Position numbers and translations under genes: made by a program. The notes beneath the pieces are model-generated. The model was given only the letters and a program-made list of their open reading frames with translations, searched no databases and was not told the origin of the DNA. Shown here piece by piece: positions 11,415-23,299 of a stretch of DNA of 64,000 nucleotides. This DNA is from Diphasiastrum complanatum (taxonomy: Eukaryota; Streptophyta; Lycopodiopsida; Lycopodiales; Lycopodiaceae): positions 9,138,364 through 9,202,363 of the forward strand of contig CM055113.1 in the NCBI GenBank assembly GCA_029204225.1, in the 5' to 3' direction. How positions within the stretch are numbered: position 1 is the stretch's first letter; every line of letters begins with the position of its first letter.

Positions 11415-11792
11415 ATGGCTCGGACGAAGCAAACCGCTAGGCTTACCAGTTTCGTTCAACCGTCCCGTCCCCAAACATCTGAACCCGTACATCCGCAAAG
11501 AAGTGGTAAACCTCGCCGTCCATGGTTGAGGGACATCAGGGCCTTGCAGAGGAGCACCAAACTTCTGATCCCAAAAGCAGCCTTCTACCGGGCTGTGAGG
11601 GAGGTTACACAAGATATGACCACCAATCTGCCCTATGCAGTGAGGTGGAATATCACTACATTGGAGGCCCTCCATACTGCATACGAGGACTTCAAGACAA
11701 AATTGTTTGAGGAATCGATGTTGCGCTTGATTCATGGCAAGAGGGTGACACTGATGCCCAAGGACATGCTTCTTGTCATGAGGCATCTATGA
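11415..11792 (+). CDS. Histone H3/CenH3-like protein, intronless
   Basis: ATG at 11415, TGA at 11790, 125 residues; canonical H3 is about 136. Residues 1-9 are MARTKQTAR, identical to the canonical H3 tail including K4, but K9 is replaced by Leu and the rest of the tail is unrelated. The histone fold follows: LRDIRALQRSTKLLIPK (alpha-N/alpha-1), FYRAVREVTQD, a loop 1 about four residues longer than H3 and containing RW as in CenH3, alpha-2 ending LFEESM, then IHGKRVTLMPKDM (loop 2/alpha-3). Family knowledge: LLIP and RW are closer to CenH3, the centromeric variant, whereas the tail is that of H3.1/H3.3. The C-terminal RGERA of H3 is missing. Plant CenH3 genes usually have several introns; this one has none. 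It sits between an unrecognised gene and a Ulp1-like gene, so it may be cargo of a mobile element. An expressed variant histone or an inert copy remain possible. Confidence 0.8.
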   Translation: MARTKQTARLTSFVQPSRPQTSEPVHPQRSGKPRRPWLRDIRALQRSTKLLIPKAAFYRAVREVTQDMTTNLPYAVRWNITTLEALHTAYEDFKTKLFEESMLRLIHGKRVTLMPKDMLLVMRHL

Positions 11793-11906
11793 CAACATTT
11801 TTAAGTCTAGATTCACAAAGAGGCAAGTTCCTCTTGAAGGGGGCCTGTCCCACCCCGCAAAAAGAGAAAGCAAGCATAGCCCAAGCGTTCGCAACCCAAG
11901 CCCAGG

Positions 11907-13262
11907 TCTCCCAGCTCTTCACTCTCACCTCCTCCCATTAGAAAAGATCTGGCTAGTACGTCCGCAATTCCATTGGTTGAGTGTCCTCCCATAACCCCTG
12001 ATCTTCAACTACACGATTCTCCTTCTATACATGAGGATGACCTAAATACAATGGTGGACATGATTGTTTCTGATGTTGATGCAACTGATAAGGAGTTGCA
12101 CATCAGACTTCCGAATGAACCTAAAGACACATTTTTTGATTCTGAGAGGTACATTGATTTTGACCTGTATATAGCCAAGAAAATAGATGATCTCGGAGGG
12201 GAGTTTATGTTTTGTATAGACGATATTAATTTTGCAATGCATATCAAAGACCCGCATTGTAGGGAGCTAAAAGAGAAGACCTCATATATCTCAGACACAG
12301 TAGTTGAGTCTGCTTGTGCATACTATATACATAAATATACATATACAGTCACGAAGGAGATTTTTGTTGTATCTCCATTTTTTGGGCATCTGTTGAGTAA
12401 AGAGAGGAAAGCCAGAAGGCTCTTCAGGCACACTAGCAAGGAGGCGTCATCATCCCATACTGTTTAAAGTAAGATAGTTTCTTCTTGTAATATCTGTTTT
12501 CTGTAAGATTTGCCTTTTGGAAACTCTTATAGATTCTAGTAGTTCATTGCTTGTCTCTTTCTGGCAGCAAACATTGGAGTGTGCACGTCATATCCATGAA
12601 AGTGGATTCGACTGGAAGCTGCACACCTGTGTGCATGACAATGAATTCTTTGCATGCCACCCATTCCATGGTTAAATCCATGTACAAAAGGATGGTGGAG
12701 CTATTGCCCAGGTCGGATGAGCTAGTTGTAAATACCAACATAGAGGCTGTTGATGCAAAGGTAAAAAGAATCTTTTTACGTATTTTATTTGCATGATGGC
12801 ATGTAGTTTAGAATTATATTGAATTATAATTTAACAATTTTTCGCTGTGATTTCTCAGTCTTCGCAACAAGACGATGCTTTCAACTGCGGATGGTATTCA
12901 ATCTGGAATGTTAAATCGTTCTTGGATTGGTATATGGTGCAACCTCCAAATGCTAGTATCCGTGAGGTATTTTCTTCAATGTTCCAGTATCCTGATGATA
13001 TATTGTTAACTTAGTGAATTTATATTTTTTAAAACATTGGCTAATACACATACATACACTTGATATTTTTTCTTGCAGTTCCAATGTCATGAGGGTATCA
13101 ACAAATGCGATTCATCAGTATCGGCATGAAATGTTGGAAATTTTACTATCGTGTGCAAGGCCCTACAAGCATGAAGGTGCCTCAGATGAACCTGCCAGGG
13201 GATCCGTGGATGAGGTTACAGTGCTCGAGGATATGCCTCTGGCACCTTTGATTGAAATGTAA
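11907..13262 (+). CDS. Ulp1/SENP-like cysteine protease (C48 family), spliced
   Basis: The first block (open from about 11907, after a TAG near 11882, to 12467) has a Ser/Pro- and Asp-rich leader, then YISDTVVESACAYYIH and IFVVSPFFGHLL, like the Ulp1 entry helices. After an acceptor at 12567, exon 12568-12760 begins KHWSVHVI: His-Trp is the catalytic His signature. MNSL occupies the position of the usual DSL, so Asn replaces the catalytic Asp. Exon 12859 onward gives QQDDAFNCGWYSI: Gln and the nucleophile Cys are six residues apart, as in Ulp1. The last exon is 13079-13262 (TAA); a donor GTTAAC at 13005 gives a fitting phase. These proteases cleave SUMO or ubiquitin-like tags, and C48 domains are often carried by plant Mutator and CACTA transposons. 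The start is not fixed, and the first intron phase does not close cleanly, so a lesion near 12465 is possible. Confidence 0.7.
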
Positions 13263-13993
13263 ATATTGTCACATAAGTTCCGACAGACACATAGAAATAT
13301 ATCATCACATGATGATCCATAGAACAATAGATAGGCAAATAGAAAGTGGGCTATTACTAAATGCCACAAATATATTATATCGATTTCAAAAACAATGTAC
13401 ATTTTTCAAAATACTAAATACAAATTTTTGATGAAATCTTGAAGTCATTTGAGACTTCTTTGTATTCCTTTTTTTTTGCAAAAGTACATTGATGTTGCTC
13501 GTCTATCATCCCAATGTTTATGCGATTTCAACAATTTCTACGCTTCTATTTAAGTCCTTGCACTCTATGTGACTTTCTTGTCTTTGTATTACCTGTACAT
13601 CAAAGAAACTTGTTAAACAATATCAACATTGAGATTATGTTAAATGAAATATTGCAATACCAAAGACACTGAAACATGTTTAAATAAAATCATTGAAAGT
13701 CATTTCAAATGTGTACTGAAATAAATACACATACACCTACCAATCTCTCGTTGACTCAAAAACAGAAGTGTTTAGGAATATCATATTGCAGCAATGTAAG
13801 GTCTGATTGAATGTGATCAAGTGTCCAATCTTCTTCCACCTCAATTGTTGTAAGAGTAGAATTATTTTTCCTCACTCGGATTTCTATTTGATCTTGATGA
13901 TTCACTGTAAAATCTTGATCCAATGTTTTCCATCCATTGCCAACTTTGAAACTACTTCTACTTACAAGCAAGGTTGCACAAAACACAACCAAA

Positions 13994-13995
<2 letters not shown>
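13263..13995. other. AT-rich stretch, no gene seen
   Basis: This follows the protease gene and contains only short open frames. It may hold the 3' end of the gene cluster or element, but no terminal inverted repeat matching the left side was found. Confidence 0.5.
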
Positions 13996-14056
<61 letters not shown>

Positions 14057-14098
14057 ACACACACACACTCTCTTTCCTTCACACACACACACACACTC
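13996..14098. repeat. (CT)n / (CA)n microsatellite
   Basis: A CT run of nearly 60 bases is followed by two CA runs separated by CTCTTTCCTT. It gives spurious open frames of SLSLSL and RERERE on the two strands. Confidence 0.97.
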
Positions 14099-14149
14099 TT
14101 CCACAAACATTCTCTATCTAAATTAGAAAGACTCCAAATTAGACATACA

Positions 14150-14792
14150 TGCTAAAAAGAGGCTAAAGTAGCAAGAAAATGCTGAATTCACACATGTAGG
14201 ATGCCCTACACATGTATTTTTTATCTCCTAAGTACAATAACACCATAAAGATCAGACTAGCATTGGTTGTCAATAAGAAAGCTGATCATACAAGCAATAT
14301 TATTGTGTTACAAGCAAGATCTGTCAACAAAACATAAGACAAAGCATCATAAATGCCTCTACTCGACTAGAAAGAGAAAATAGCAAGTACAAAACTCGTG
14401 GAGAGAGAGAGGACACAAAGAGCTTGTCTCCAAATTTGCATTATACACAAATTTCATCATTTTCTCAATGAGAGTACATCACATATATATAGATCCATGG
14501 ACTCTTCTCTTACTTTGAGTTGAATTGGAGTTGTGGATCCACCTCTCAAGCTATCTAGACTTATCCAAGCCACCTCACTATGTCTAATTGTGCCACATAG
14601 TCTTTTCATGCATTGAATGTGGCATGTGAAGTACAAATGGCAATTCCTATGGTAGCTCGAGTTTTTAATTCTACCTACCTTGAATATTTCATTCTAAGAT
14701 GGGTCTATACTAAGCCAAAAGAGCTGAATTCATCTTTGGCATTTATAGGACCCATACTCACAACATTAGATAGATTTTTCAATATTTTGACA
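14150..14792 (-). mobile_element. Copia-type 3' LTR remnant (minus strand)
   Basis: On the minus strand a purine tract AGGAGGAG (14800-14793) is followed directly by TGTCAAAATATTG, as expected for a polypurine tract and LTR start. Upstream of it lies the end of a Copia RNase H. The far end of the LTR (about 14150) is a guess. Confidence 0.5.
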
Positions 14793-14839
14793 CTCCTCCT
14801 AAAAATGTATCTAATGTGGATCAAGCATTGATCTTGAGA

Positions 14840-15095
14840 TAAGACCAAGATTAGACCTATGCTTCAAGAAGGCACTTTTGCAAAGTGGCTTTGTGAGAAG
14901 ATCAACAATACACGAAGATGTGTCGACATATTCTAAGTTGATTTCACCTCAAATGCCATCAATGATGAATAATACTCCTCATGATGTGTATGTGTCGTAT
15001 GTGATGTAGCTCCACAATCCACCAAGGATCAATTTCTCCATGATTATCCAACAAGAAAGATGACATAACAAAGCATCATTTGAATTTTGTTCATC
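14840..15095 (-). pseudogene. Copia RNase H C-terminus, decayed
   Basis: The minus-strand reading from about 14951 gives GEINLEYVDTSSCIVDLLTK then PLCKSAFLKHRSNLGL. This is the conserved end of Copia polyproteins (E.ELEYV...D..TKPL...F..LR..LG.). Upstream, RHIHIMRSI corresponds to the preceding H.I..RHHFIR block in another frame, so the copy carries at least one frameshift. Confidence 0.7.
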
Positions 15096-15103
15096 AACAC
15101 CAT

Positions 15104-15595
15104 TGTTATGGCCATATTTGGTTTAGGACCTGGAATAGTCCTAATATGGTAGACCGGCCCTCCGGTATTTGAGATTATTGGTCACGCCATGATTTAATTC
15201 CATGTCAAGGCCGGTTTGTGGCTAATAACCTTGAGAGGACCCAGGCACTCTAATTGAGACATATGGAGTATTGCATGTCTGTGTGACGGATATAGACAGG
15301 AGGACTACATGAAGAGATGTAGCCTATTTATAGTTGATTTGCATGGGGATTGCATGGTTCCATGCACATGACTCTACTCCCTATATAATGAGGTAGAGAT
15401 TCTCCCGTCGACATATTGGGTTTAGATTACCAGTTTCTCTCTTCTCCTCTTGCTTCACATGGCATGGCTTGGGGGCTAGATTCAACTTTGATCTAGGATT
15501 GGTTAGGCGGTTTGGCTCCATAGTCTCTTCTATTGTGTTCTCCTATCCTCATCTTAGGGGCAATCCTTTAGGGTCTTTATATTGGTATCAGAGCC
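15104..15595 (+). mobile_element. LTR-retrotransposon LTR end with primer-binding site
   Basis: TGGTATCAGAGCC at 15583-15595 is the classic primer-binding site complementary to initiator tRNA-Met used by plant Copia elements. The sequence before it, perhaps from TGTTATGGCC near 15104, would be the 5' LTR. Its end is not a clean CA. No gag/pol domain was recognised downstream. Confidence 0.5.
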
Positions 15596-18500
15596 CGGCT
15601 GAAATGCGGTCAAGGATGGGATTGGAGTGCTATGTTCTCAAGGGAATTATGGAGTGGGATTTACTAAATTTCGATGAAATCATGCTTTTCAAGATTTGGT
15701 CGTAGAGTGCTCTTCTACTTTTATGATTTTGATAAAGATGTTGTGAATTAGTAAAGAATTCATTCCTAAATTTCTAGTGCTTTATGGAAGGTTCTTTTGT
15801 GGTAGAACGATATGCAATGCAGGGACGGATCTCCTTGCTTGTTTTATTGTTAGTTTCTGCTGGATTAAGGATTGTGGTAACTAGTATAACTCCATAAGGT
15901 TCTGAATCATTGTCTACTTGTTTCATTGAAAGATTGATTGTAATCAATTTTTTCTGACTAAGATGAACTATATGCAAAAGTAGGAAGATGATTCCAGAAA
16001 TTACGTGCTGAGGATTAAAAGTTTTCCTTACTCAAATCCTCTAGTAAATTTGCATGTTCAAAAACACTGATTGGGAGAGTCATATGCTATTTCTTTAATA
16101 TTGAGCAGAGCTTAAATACTAAGATAGTTCTGATCATTCTTCCAATTCCCTGTAAAAGCAGTATGAGGTGTATATCCTGCTAATGGTAGGATCGGAATCA
16201 TATGTTTGGAATAAAAGTATGAAACTCTTCTCTTGAAGTTCTGGATGTGAATAGCTTGAGAGATTGAAGAAGAGCAGTAATGCCGTCCTTTTGAATCAGT
16301 ATAGTTCTGGATGGAAATGAATGTCTGTTAGAAAACCACGATTCTGTTTCCTTGTTTCCTGCTTGATGTTGCTTGGTGGATGTGTTAACCTTGCCTCTGC
16401 TTTTAGTATTAGCAACATGGGTGTCCATCTAGAAATAGGGAAGAGCGCTGACCCGTGGGTGGGTCGAAACCAAATTTGGTAGTCCTGCAAAGATAAGAAA
16501 AGCCAAGTATCTGCGTCCTGCTGCCCTACTGTAGTATCCTTAGATGGATTTAGGGCCACTGGAAGACAATCAATTTGATTCATTGATTGTGGATGTTGTT
16601 GAGTGCAACAGGAACGTTTGCAGCAGCCATGAAACCTGAGGTTTCCAGCGATGGCTGACTGGCAGTCCGTTTCCAGCACGTTGGTGTTATGGAGAAGGAA
16701 CCAAGCTTCAAAAAATGAGCTATGTGGAGCGCCTCCAGGCCTTTTGAAATGGACAACGGTTGGTTGAAAGCGCACAATCCTGTATGACAGTTTTGTCTCT
16801 CTCTCTCTCTCGCTTGTGATGGCCGAGCTGTTTGTGATCGAAGAGGGAGCCGGCCCTAGCGTTTTTGTTGGAAGGAAGGGTTTTGTTTTTTGGGCCCGTG
16901 GCCTTTTAATGTTTTTTTTAAAAAAAGGACCTTATGGTTTGGGGCTTCTAGAGCCAATTACATGCGTGATGAATGGTTGGCAATTTGGTGAATTGACCAA
17001 CTGTTTGCATCAGTGCTACTACATGCTAATAATCAAGGCTTGAAAAGAATTTTGGGACATTTTGGTAGCTTTGAGTTGGGTTGAAATCGGTTTTCAAGTT
17101 ACTAACACCTAGTTATAGAAATTTATGTTTCTTGGTGTTTGATTGTCAAAATTTAGTCTTGGATTTTGTATTGTTTCTCGTATTTGGAGTTGAAGGAATT
17201 TGAATCTCCTTTCTCTAGGGACAATATGCATGTTTTTTGACTTTATTACTTTGACATTTTTATTAAGCCAGTTTATTTTTTTTGGAAACTTTAGTACTGT
17301 TGGACCTTTGGTTAAGCTGTAATAATCAATTTTGGAAATGAATTTTTTTAAGCCGATCTTGACGGAAAGGAGAGAATGGTATGGTTCTCAGGCATATACC
17401 CGGTCTAGGAATCCGATTCCTTGATTAAACCAATTAACTCTGGAGTATTAGTACTCCCAGTAAATGGAGTTAAATCGTGTTTTTTCAATTTTCTCCTTTT
17501 CAAATTGGTGGAACACCGATCAGTTGGTTATTGTGGTTTTGATGATTTTGGTCATTAAAATTGAACAAACCAAAGCTTTCGAAATACTTGTTAAATTATT
17601 AATGGTGAAAAATTCATGGTATTTGGAGGAAATTCTTTATTCGACAAAATTATTTGGAGTGAATATAATGTAGAAAGTTTCCGAATCCAGATGTTTTTTT
17701 TCCCATTGATTACAGATAACTTTAATGAAGTAATTCTTAAGCCAGTAGTGAAAAGGGAGAACAATCCAATTTTATTGGAATTTTTTTTTATAGGAACTGA
17801 TCAAAAGTAAAAAAAAAAACTGATTTATTTCCAGTAAAATCCTATGGTGAAAAAAGAAAACCATTCGATCAAATGTGGAGTATTTTGGAAAATTTTGAAA
17901 TTTTTTCTAGATCCCAATGTGGTATCTCATTAATTACAAAATCAGAGGCCCTCAAAGCTATTTCTCGCTTACTTGATTAATCCTTTACTTCTTAATAATT
18001 TCTTGAATATAAGACATCAGACTAATTTATATGAATTCTTTTCAGCATGAAGTTATTCTTCTGAAAGACTGTTATGTCATATAAATTACTACTTGTGGGA
18101 ATGGATTTGGAATTCAGATAAATTCTAAGGTTAATTAGTGTTTCAATTTTTTAAATCTAGAATATCTTTGTTGCATAATAGGTTTCAATGGAATTATTGT
18201 ACTGTCACTCGAGTTGAAAATATTTGAAGAAAAAGTCCTGGTTGTAATAGAGTGAATCCTTTAGTGGAAGCACTTATTATTGACTTTTTTTGGATTTAAA
18301 TATTTTCATATATCATCTTTCTAGTTAACTTTTATTGAAATTTATAATTTCTTTAAAAGGAGGGGTGAAGTGGTGGAATAAAATTTTATTTAAAAATCTG
18401 TGGGTTGCATAGTTTTCGGAAGAGAACCAATTGTGGTATAGAAATGAGATTTGGTCTGAAAGTAATTTCAGATATATTCAGAGTAAGATACCTACTTGGA

Positions 18501-19800
18501 ACTTTTCGAATAAGAGGAATTCTCTAGGTATTGTCTAGACAATTGGATCTAGAACATGTTTGAAATTTGAATCACTATCTATAAGTAGTACAGAGAAAGG
18601 TCAAAGGTTACTAATTTCATTTTGATTAGAATAGAAGTAAGTTTGATCATATTTTTAGACTAAGAGTTTTGTATTGGATTACCTAATCTTAGTTTAGTGC
18701 TAGGATCAAAGGGAGGTTGATTGAGTGGAAGAAATTATGTAATTAGAGTTAAGTTGGATTGGAAAATTGTTGAGAGTGAATGTTATTCGTCTCAGAGATT
18801 TTATGGATATGTCATTTACTCATGAGAAATAGAAAATCTTTTGTAGCTGAGTTACAAGATCTCAGTGAGATATGTGAGTAACATATGTGGATTCTGGAGG
18901 AATCTACCAGTGTTTATGTACTGGGTCATAGTGAGATTATTCACATATGTGCACGATTAATCTTGTATGGATCTACTGTGTATTCCTGATTACTAGAGTT
19001 ATTTGGTGCACTTAACCTAGTCGGTGAACATAAGCATATGATCAAGTATTGTCTTGACAAATACTTGTAGAGTTAACAAATCTTTGCATAGAAGATTTAT
19101 GGATTAACTTATAAATGATTTGGGTAAGGATCTAAATGTGGTGTCATACTAGTATAATCGAATTCTTCACCTAGACATTTGAGATTTCTGAATCATTGGC
19201 AATTACTCCAGAGTGAAGTTAACTGGTAAAATGATCTGTGTGATGAGGATTTACAAGAAACTGATAGTTTTGTTTTATATTGCTTGTAAGACGCATGATT
19301 ATGAATCATTTGGGTCCATCGGTTAAAATTACGTGCATTGGATATACAGTATTTTTGGGATAGACTCAGCTCATTAGTGATTGTATCCCAAAGCGCTCGA
19401 TTGGATAACAAATCAAAATGAATCCAAGAATAATATCTGAATTGATATTCAGCAGGACTTTGGGTATCTAGATTTCTAAATATTTATGATTGACGAATCA
19501 TAAGTAGATACTTAATTATTGTCAGAGAATTCAAAGGAATGGTGATGATTCTTGAGTGTGATGATTAATTCTTGATCTATTATCTGAGTAAGAATTCAGA
19601 TTAGTGTTTTTGAATCTCTCTACTCCATTATTTTAATTGAGAACCTATGGATCTCATAGGCATTATTTTAAATTATCTAGTGGATGCTATTCTGCTACAG
19701 TTTATGGTCTGCAAATGCTTGAGTACAGTTCTTCATTTGATTGGATCTCCAGTTCTTATTATTTTCTTCTTCTAAAATCTGTTGGTTCCTCTTCGGGGCT
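15596..19800. other. AT-rich stretch, no recognised gene
   Basis: It may be the degenerate interior of the element whose primer-binding site ends at 15595, but no gag, protease, integrase, RT or RNase H motif could be found. A minus-strand frame of 159 codons (16775-16296) has an acceptor-like TTATCTTTGCAG inside it, near 16490, but no family similarity. A TATA-poor, repeat-free AT-rich tract fills 17.0-19.6 kb. Confidence 0.5.
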
Positions 19801-21871
19801 TCATGTTTTTGGATCAAGGAGACATACTTTTCCATTTCTATTGCCACTCCTGAAGATGGAAGTGGTACATCGGATATCCTCTGGCCTTATTGGTTGCTTA
19901 ACCGTCGTCATTGCATCAGTTAGTCTCTTATTTTTCTGGGTTAGGAGATCTAATCGGCACTCAAACTGGTCTTGCACCTCTTGAAGGGACTGGAGCTTAT
20001 TTGAAAACTGATTTTGCTCCTCCTGTCTCTTGGCCCTTTCACTCTGTAATCCCTCCAAAGTCGTCAGCAACTCTGCGTCTTTCAGCTGCAGGTCCTGCTT
20101 TGCCGTTCTGAACTCATCCATCTGTTGTGCAGGCTGGTGCACTAACCAATGTCGATGGTATGATGTCTCGGTATGCCACTTCATGGTCTCCCTGGCTTTC
20201 TCGGGAAAACTGTCATACGCTGGAAGAGTTGAGAATTTAGAAGGAAGACAATGGTAAGTAGGAAAAGAAAACTGAGAAGTTGTGGACTGGGTTGGAAGTG
20301 GAACAATTAGTTTTGTCTTTACATAGCAATGGAAGTGGTAGGAATGGTGGTAACAGGGGTAAGAGAGACAATGATGGAGGCGGTATCAACAATGGTGGTG
20401 GGTGGTGAAGGTGGGGGTTAGTGGTGAGACTAGTGCAACGGTCCCTAAAATGATCTCCACCTTCTCATCTACAAGGTCATCTTCATCGAAGTATTCTTGT
20501 GCGTCTACATTGATGAAGTTGTCTTGCTTCATAACAAAGGGATCTTCAGCCTTCTCTTCAGCCCTTGGGCTTTCATGGACTTCAACTGCTACTTGATCTT
20601 CTTTTGTTTCTTGGTCAGAATCAGCTGCATCAGTCTTTTCAACTTCGTCGTCATGAGTGGAATCAGCTACAATTGTATGTTTTGCTCATGTGGTTGCAGG
20701 CAGCTCCCTCCCTTGAAACTGTTGTGTGTGTCTACTGGGCATGAGGGGGTGAGTTAATAGCATGAAAGAATCCTGATGCTGATTGAAACCGGGTGCTTCT
20801 AGCTGGTGATTGCTAGGTGATTTGAATCTGGTGCTGAGGTGAGGAGGTAGCAGATGAAGTTCCTCATTGTCGGGTATGTCTTGTCTAGAGGCTGCCTTCC
20901 TCTTCATCCTCATCATCTTCACTACCGGATAGAACATCTTCGTAGCCTGCCATCTGCTTTTTCTGCTTTCTGGGAGTCAGTTTTGTGGTCTTCGCTTGTG
21001 GGGTATGTGACTCTGTCTCGGACTTTGGAGGTGGTCTATGAGTGGGCATCTTGTTTCTAGACTTCTTTGCTAGGGTTATGGTATCAACAAGTTGTGATGG
21101 CTTGTCATGTTTCCTCTTGACTCAGCATTCATGAAACATAGCAGCCTGTGGAGAAAGTGAGGCTGAAGCTGTTGATGGTATATAGCCTCAGCTAGCAGCA
21201 GCATCCCTTGGAGCTAGAGCAATCTTCAAGTCAATTGAGGATTGACTTCAAGCTAGATGAAAGAAAATATAGCTTAGAGAGGCTCTTTTCTGCAAGACAA
21301 TAATAAGTTGTCAGGAGATGAATCCGGCCCAATTGTACATATTTTGGCGACCTTCGTAGGATTCTCCCAACATGGCAAAAATATGGACGGGGATCCTCGG
21401 CAAATGTGCCTTGTGCGTATAAGTGTACTTTGTAAGATAAGCACATGCAGCCCCCAATTCCTTGCACTTGATGGCCTCGAGGAGGATGCCATTCTTGTTC
21501 TTCCATTTTTCAAGAGATGTGTCAAGGAATCTGGCATATGGCTGTTGCATCATGTTGGTCAGCTTGACGGGTTTCTCCTTATGGCCACTAGGGAAGCCAA
21601 AGGTGTTGAGGGAGCTGCCAACCAAGTAGATAAATGATTGAAAATTTTGGAGATCAATTCAGAATGTGAGTTGTTTCTAATCAAAATTTTCATATGTTTG
21701 GTACATAAGATAGAAGCTCTGGTGGCCCTTCCAGGGAGGAATTTGAAATTCAAGCAACTTAAAAACTAGTTTAGCTTGTGTACACTATTGATTCATTGTG
21801 TCATCTTCACACAGAACGAGTTTGAGTGATTGAGACATATCTGGAATCTCATCACTATGATCGGCGGCCAT
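19801..21871 (-). pseudogene. Decayed retroelement-like ORF unit, family not recognised
   Basis: On the minus strand ATG 21871 starts MAADHSDEIPDMSQSLKLVL and is soon broken by a stop. In-frame blocks continue: ARFLDTSLEKWKNKNGILLE, AIKCKELGAACAYLTKYTYT and LGESYEGRQNMYNWAGFIS (21.6-21.3 kb). Further on are basic KRKAASRQD (20.9 kb) and a glutamine-rich coiled coil (20184-19860, LQSLQEVQDQFECRL). Several stops and frameshifts separate the blocks. Upstream on the same strand is a TATAAATA box (22507-22500) and two arrays of a TCGGATGCAA-like unit. The arrangement resembles a retrotransposon gag-like or accessory ORF behind its promoter, but I cannot name the family. Confidence 0.45.
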
Positions 21872-21902
21872 TTTTTGAAAAGTTTTTAATTTTTTTTGGA
21901 AG

Positions 21903-22080
21903 TTCTCTGGAGTGGCGTCGGATGGAATCTGGCGGCTATAGTGGCGGATGCAAATCGTCAGGAATAGTGGCGGATGCAATGGCGAATGCAATTGTGTCGG
22001 ATGCAATGGTGGTCAGAAACTGGCGGATGCAAAATGGTTAATGCGAACTTGTCGAATGTAGGTGGCAGATGGAAACTCGG
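21903..22080. repeat. Array of TCGGATGCAA-like units (copy 1, leader region)
   Basis: About nine degenerate copies (GGCGGATGCAAA, GTCGGATGCAAT, GGCGAATGCAAT, etc.) are spaced roughly 15-25 bp apart. They lie between the TATA-like box at 22.50 kb and the minus-strand ATG at 21871, so they would be in the transcribed leader. Confidence 0.75.
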
Positions 22081-22499
22081 CGGCGGTTGGAAACTCAAAA
22101 GTGAAAAAAAACAACTAGCAAATGCAAAAGAACGAAGTCGTTGGATGGAAAAAACAATAAACATAGATGCGTATGGCCATGCATTGATGTTAGAGTTGGA
22201 AAGAGAAATGTGAAGTAATCTTGAGGAAACTAAAAAGTATGGAAATGGAAAAACAGAAAGATGGACGTTTAAGTAAGAAACGTTATAAAGTTGAAAAGAT
22301 GATAGGGTGTGCGAGTAGGGAGAGGAAGGCGTGTGTAGAAGAAGCGAGATTAAATTACAAAAGAGGGACTGAGTGCGACTATAATGCAACAAACAGCGGT
22401 CGAATCGGATCAGAACACGGGAAGATTACCAGAATTTGCCAATCAGTCATGAACTCCTCCGAAAATTGTGTGAAGTAAGAATGAAATGGGCGGCCGACG

Positions 22500-22740
22500 T
22501 ATTTATACCAAAAAAAATTAGGTCAGGCGTCGGGTGCAAATTTCATCGAATGCAATGCGTTCATCGGACGCAAATGAGTCGTCAGACGCAAATGAGAGTG
22601 GAGGTTTGGCTGATGCAAATCGTCAGATACATCTTGGTGGATGCAATTGTCGGATACTTATCGAATGCATCTCATCAGATGCAAATTAGAACCTATTGTC
22701 AGCTGGACTATCGGATGGAAAAAATATTTTTGATTTTTTG
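22500..22740 (-). promoter_or_regulatory. TATA box with upstream TCGGATGCAA array (copy 2)
   Basis: Read on the minus strand, TATAAATA lies at 22507-22500. Upstream of it (22515-22740) are about eleven degenerate units such as CATCGGACGCAAAT, CGTCAGACGCAAAT, CATCAGATGCAAAT and ATCGGATGGAAAA. The position suits an LTR U3 enhancer-like array driving the minus-strand unit at 19.8-21.9 kb. Confidence 0.6.
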
Positions 22741-23299
22741 AATAAGTGGAAAATCAATGGATTTTCAAAAAAACTTGGTAAGAAATATACATAGAAGGAA
22801 AAAAAAAACAGAAAAGTATAAGGTAAAATAACGTAGAAAGATATTTCTATACAGGACTTACCAACTGCACCATTGGTGAAAATTTTCTTGACAACATAAG
22901 AACCTTGGCTTCAGAATTTCAATTTCCAGAGATGGACCTTGGAAGATGTATAAAGTAAAACTCTATCACCATCATGAATATCCTTAGTGTTGACATGACG
23001 ATCATGCAAGCCTTTTGTTGTCTTTTATGAACTAACTATGCATGATAAGAGATAAGACGTGCTTCACACAGTTTTGTAAATGTAAAGAGTTGATTCTGAA
23101 CTTGGTGTTGATAAGCACTATCATCACACAAGTCAGTGGCATAAGCTAAAGTGATGCGTAGAGAAGGAATTAAAAACTCTACTAGCATAACAGCCTCTTG
23201 GCCATATACCAACTCAAATGGTGTTTTCCAGCCCGTGGCTCGCGTTTACGTTGTTCGATATGCCCAGATAGCATAGAATAACTTCGTTTTCTAGTCTGA

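Noticed and set aside
11412-11786. Minus-strand 124-codon frame opposite the H3-like ORF
   Set aside because: It lies fully antisense to a recognisable histone fold and has no similarity of its own.
13756-14155. Open frames of repeated Ser-Leu or Arg-Glu
   Set aside because: They are translations of the CT/CA microsatellite, not proteins.
16296-16777. 159-codon minus-strand frame as a gene
   Set aside because: No family similarity, no ATG-supported model, and the composition is not clearly coding; left as unassigned.
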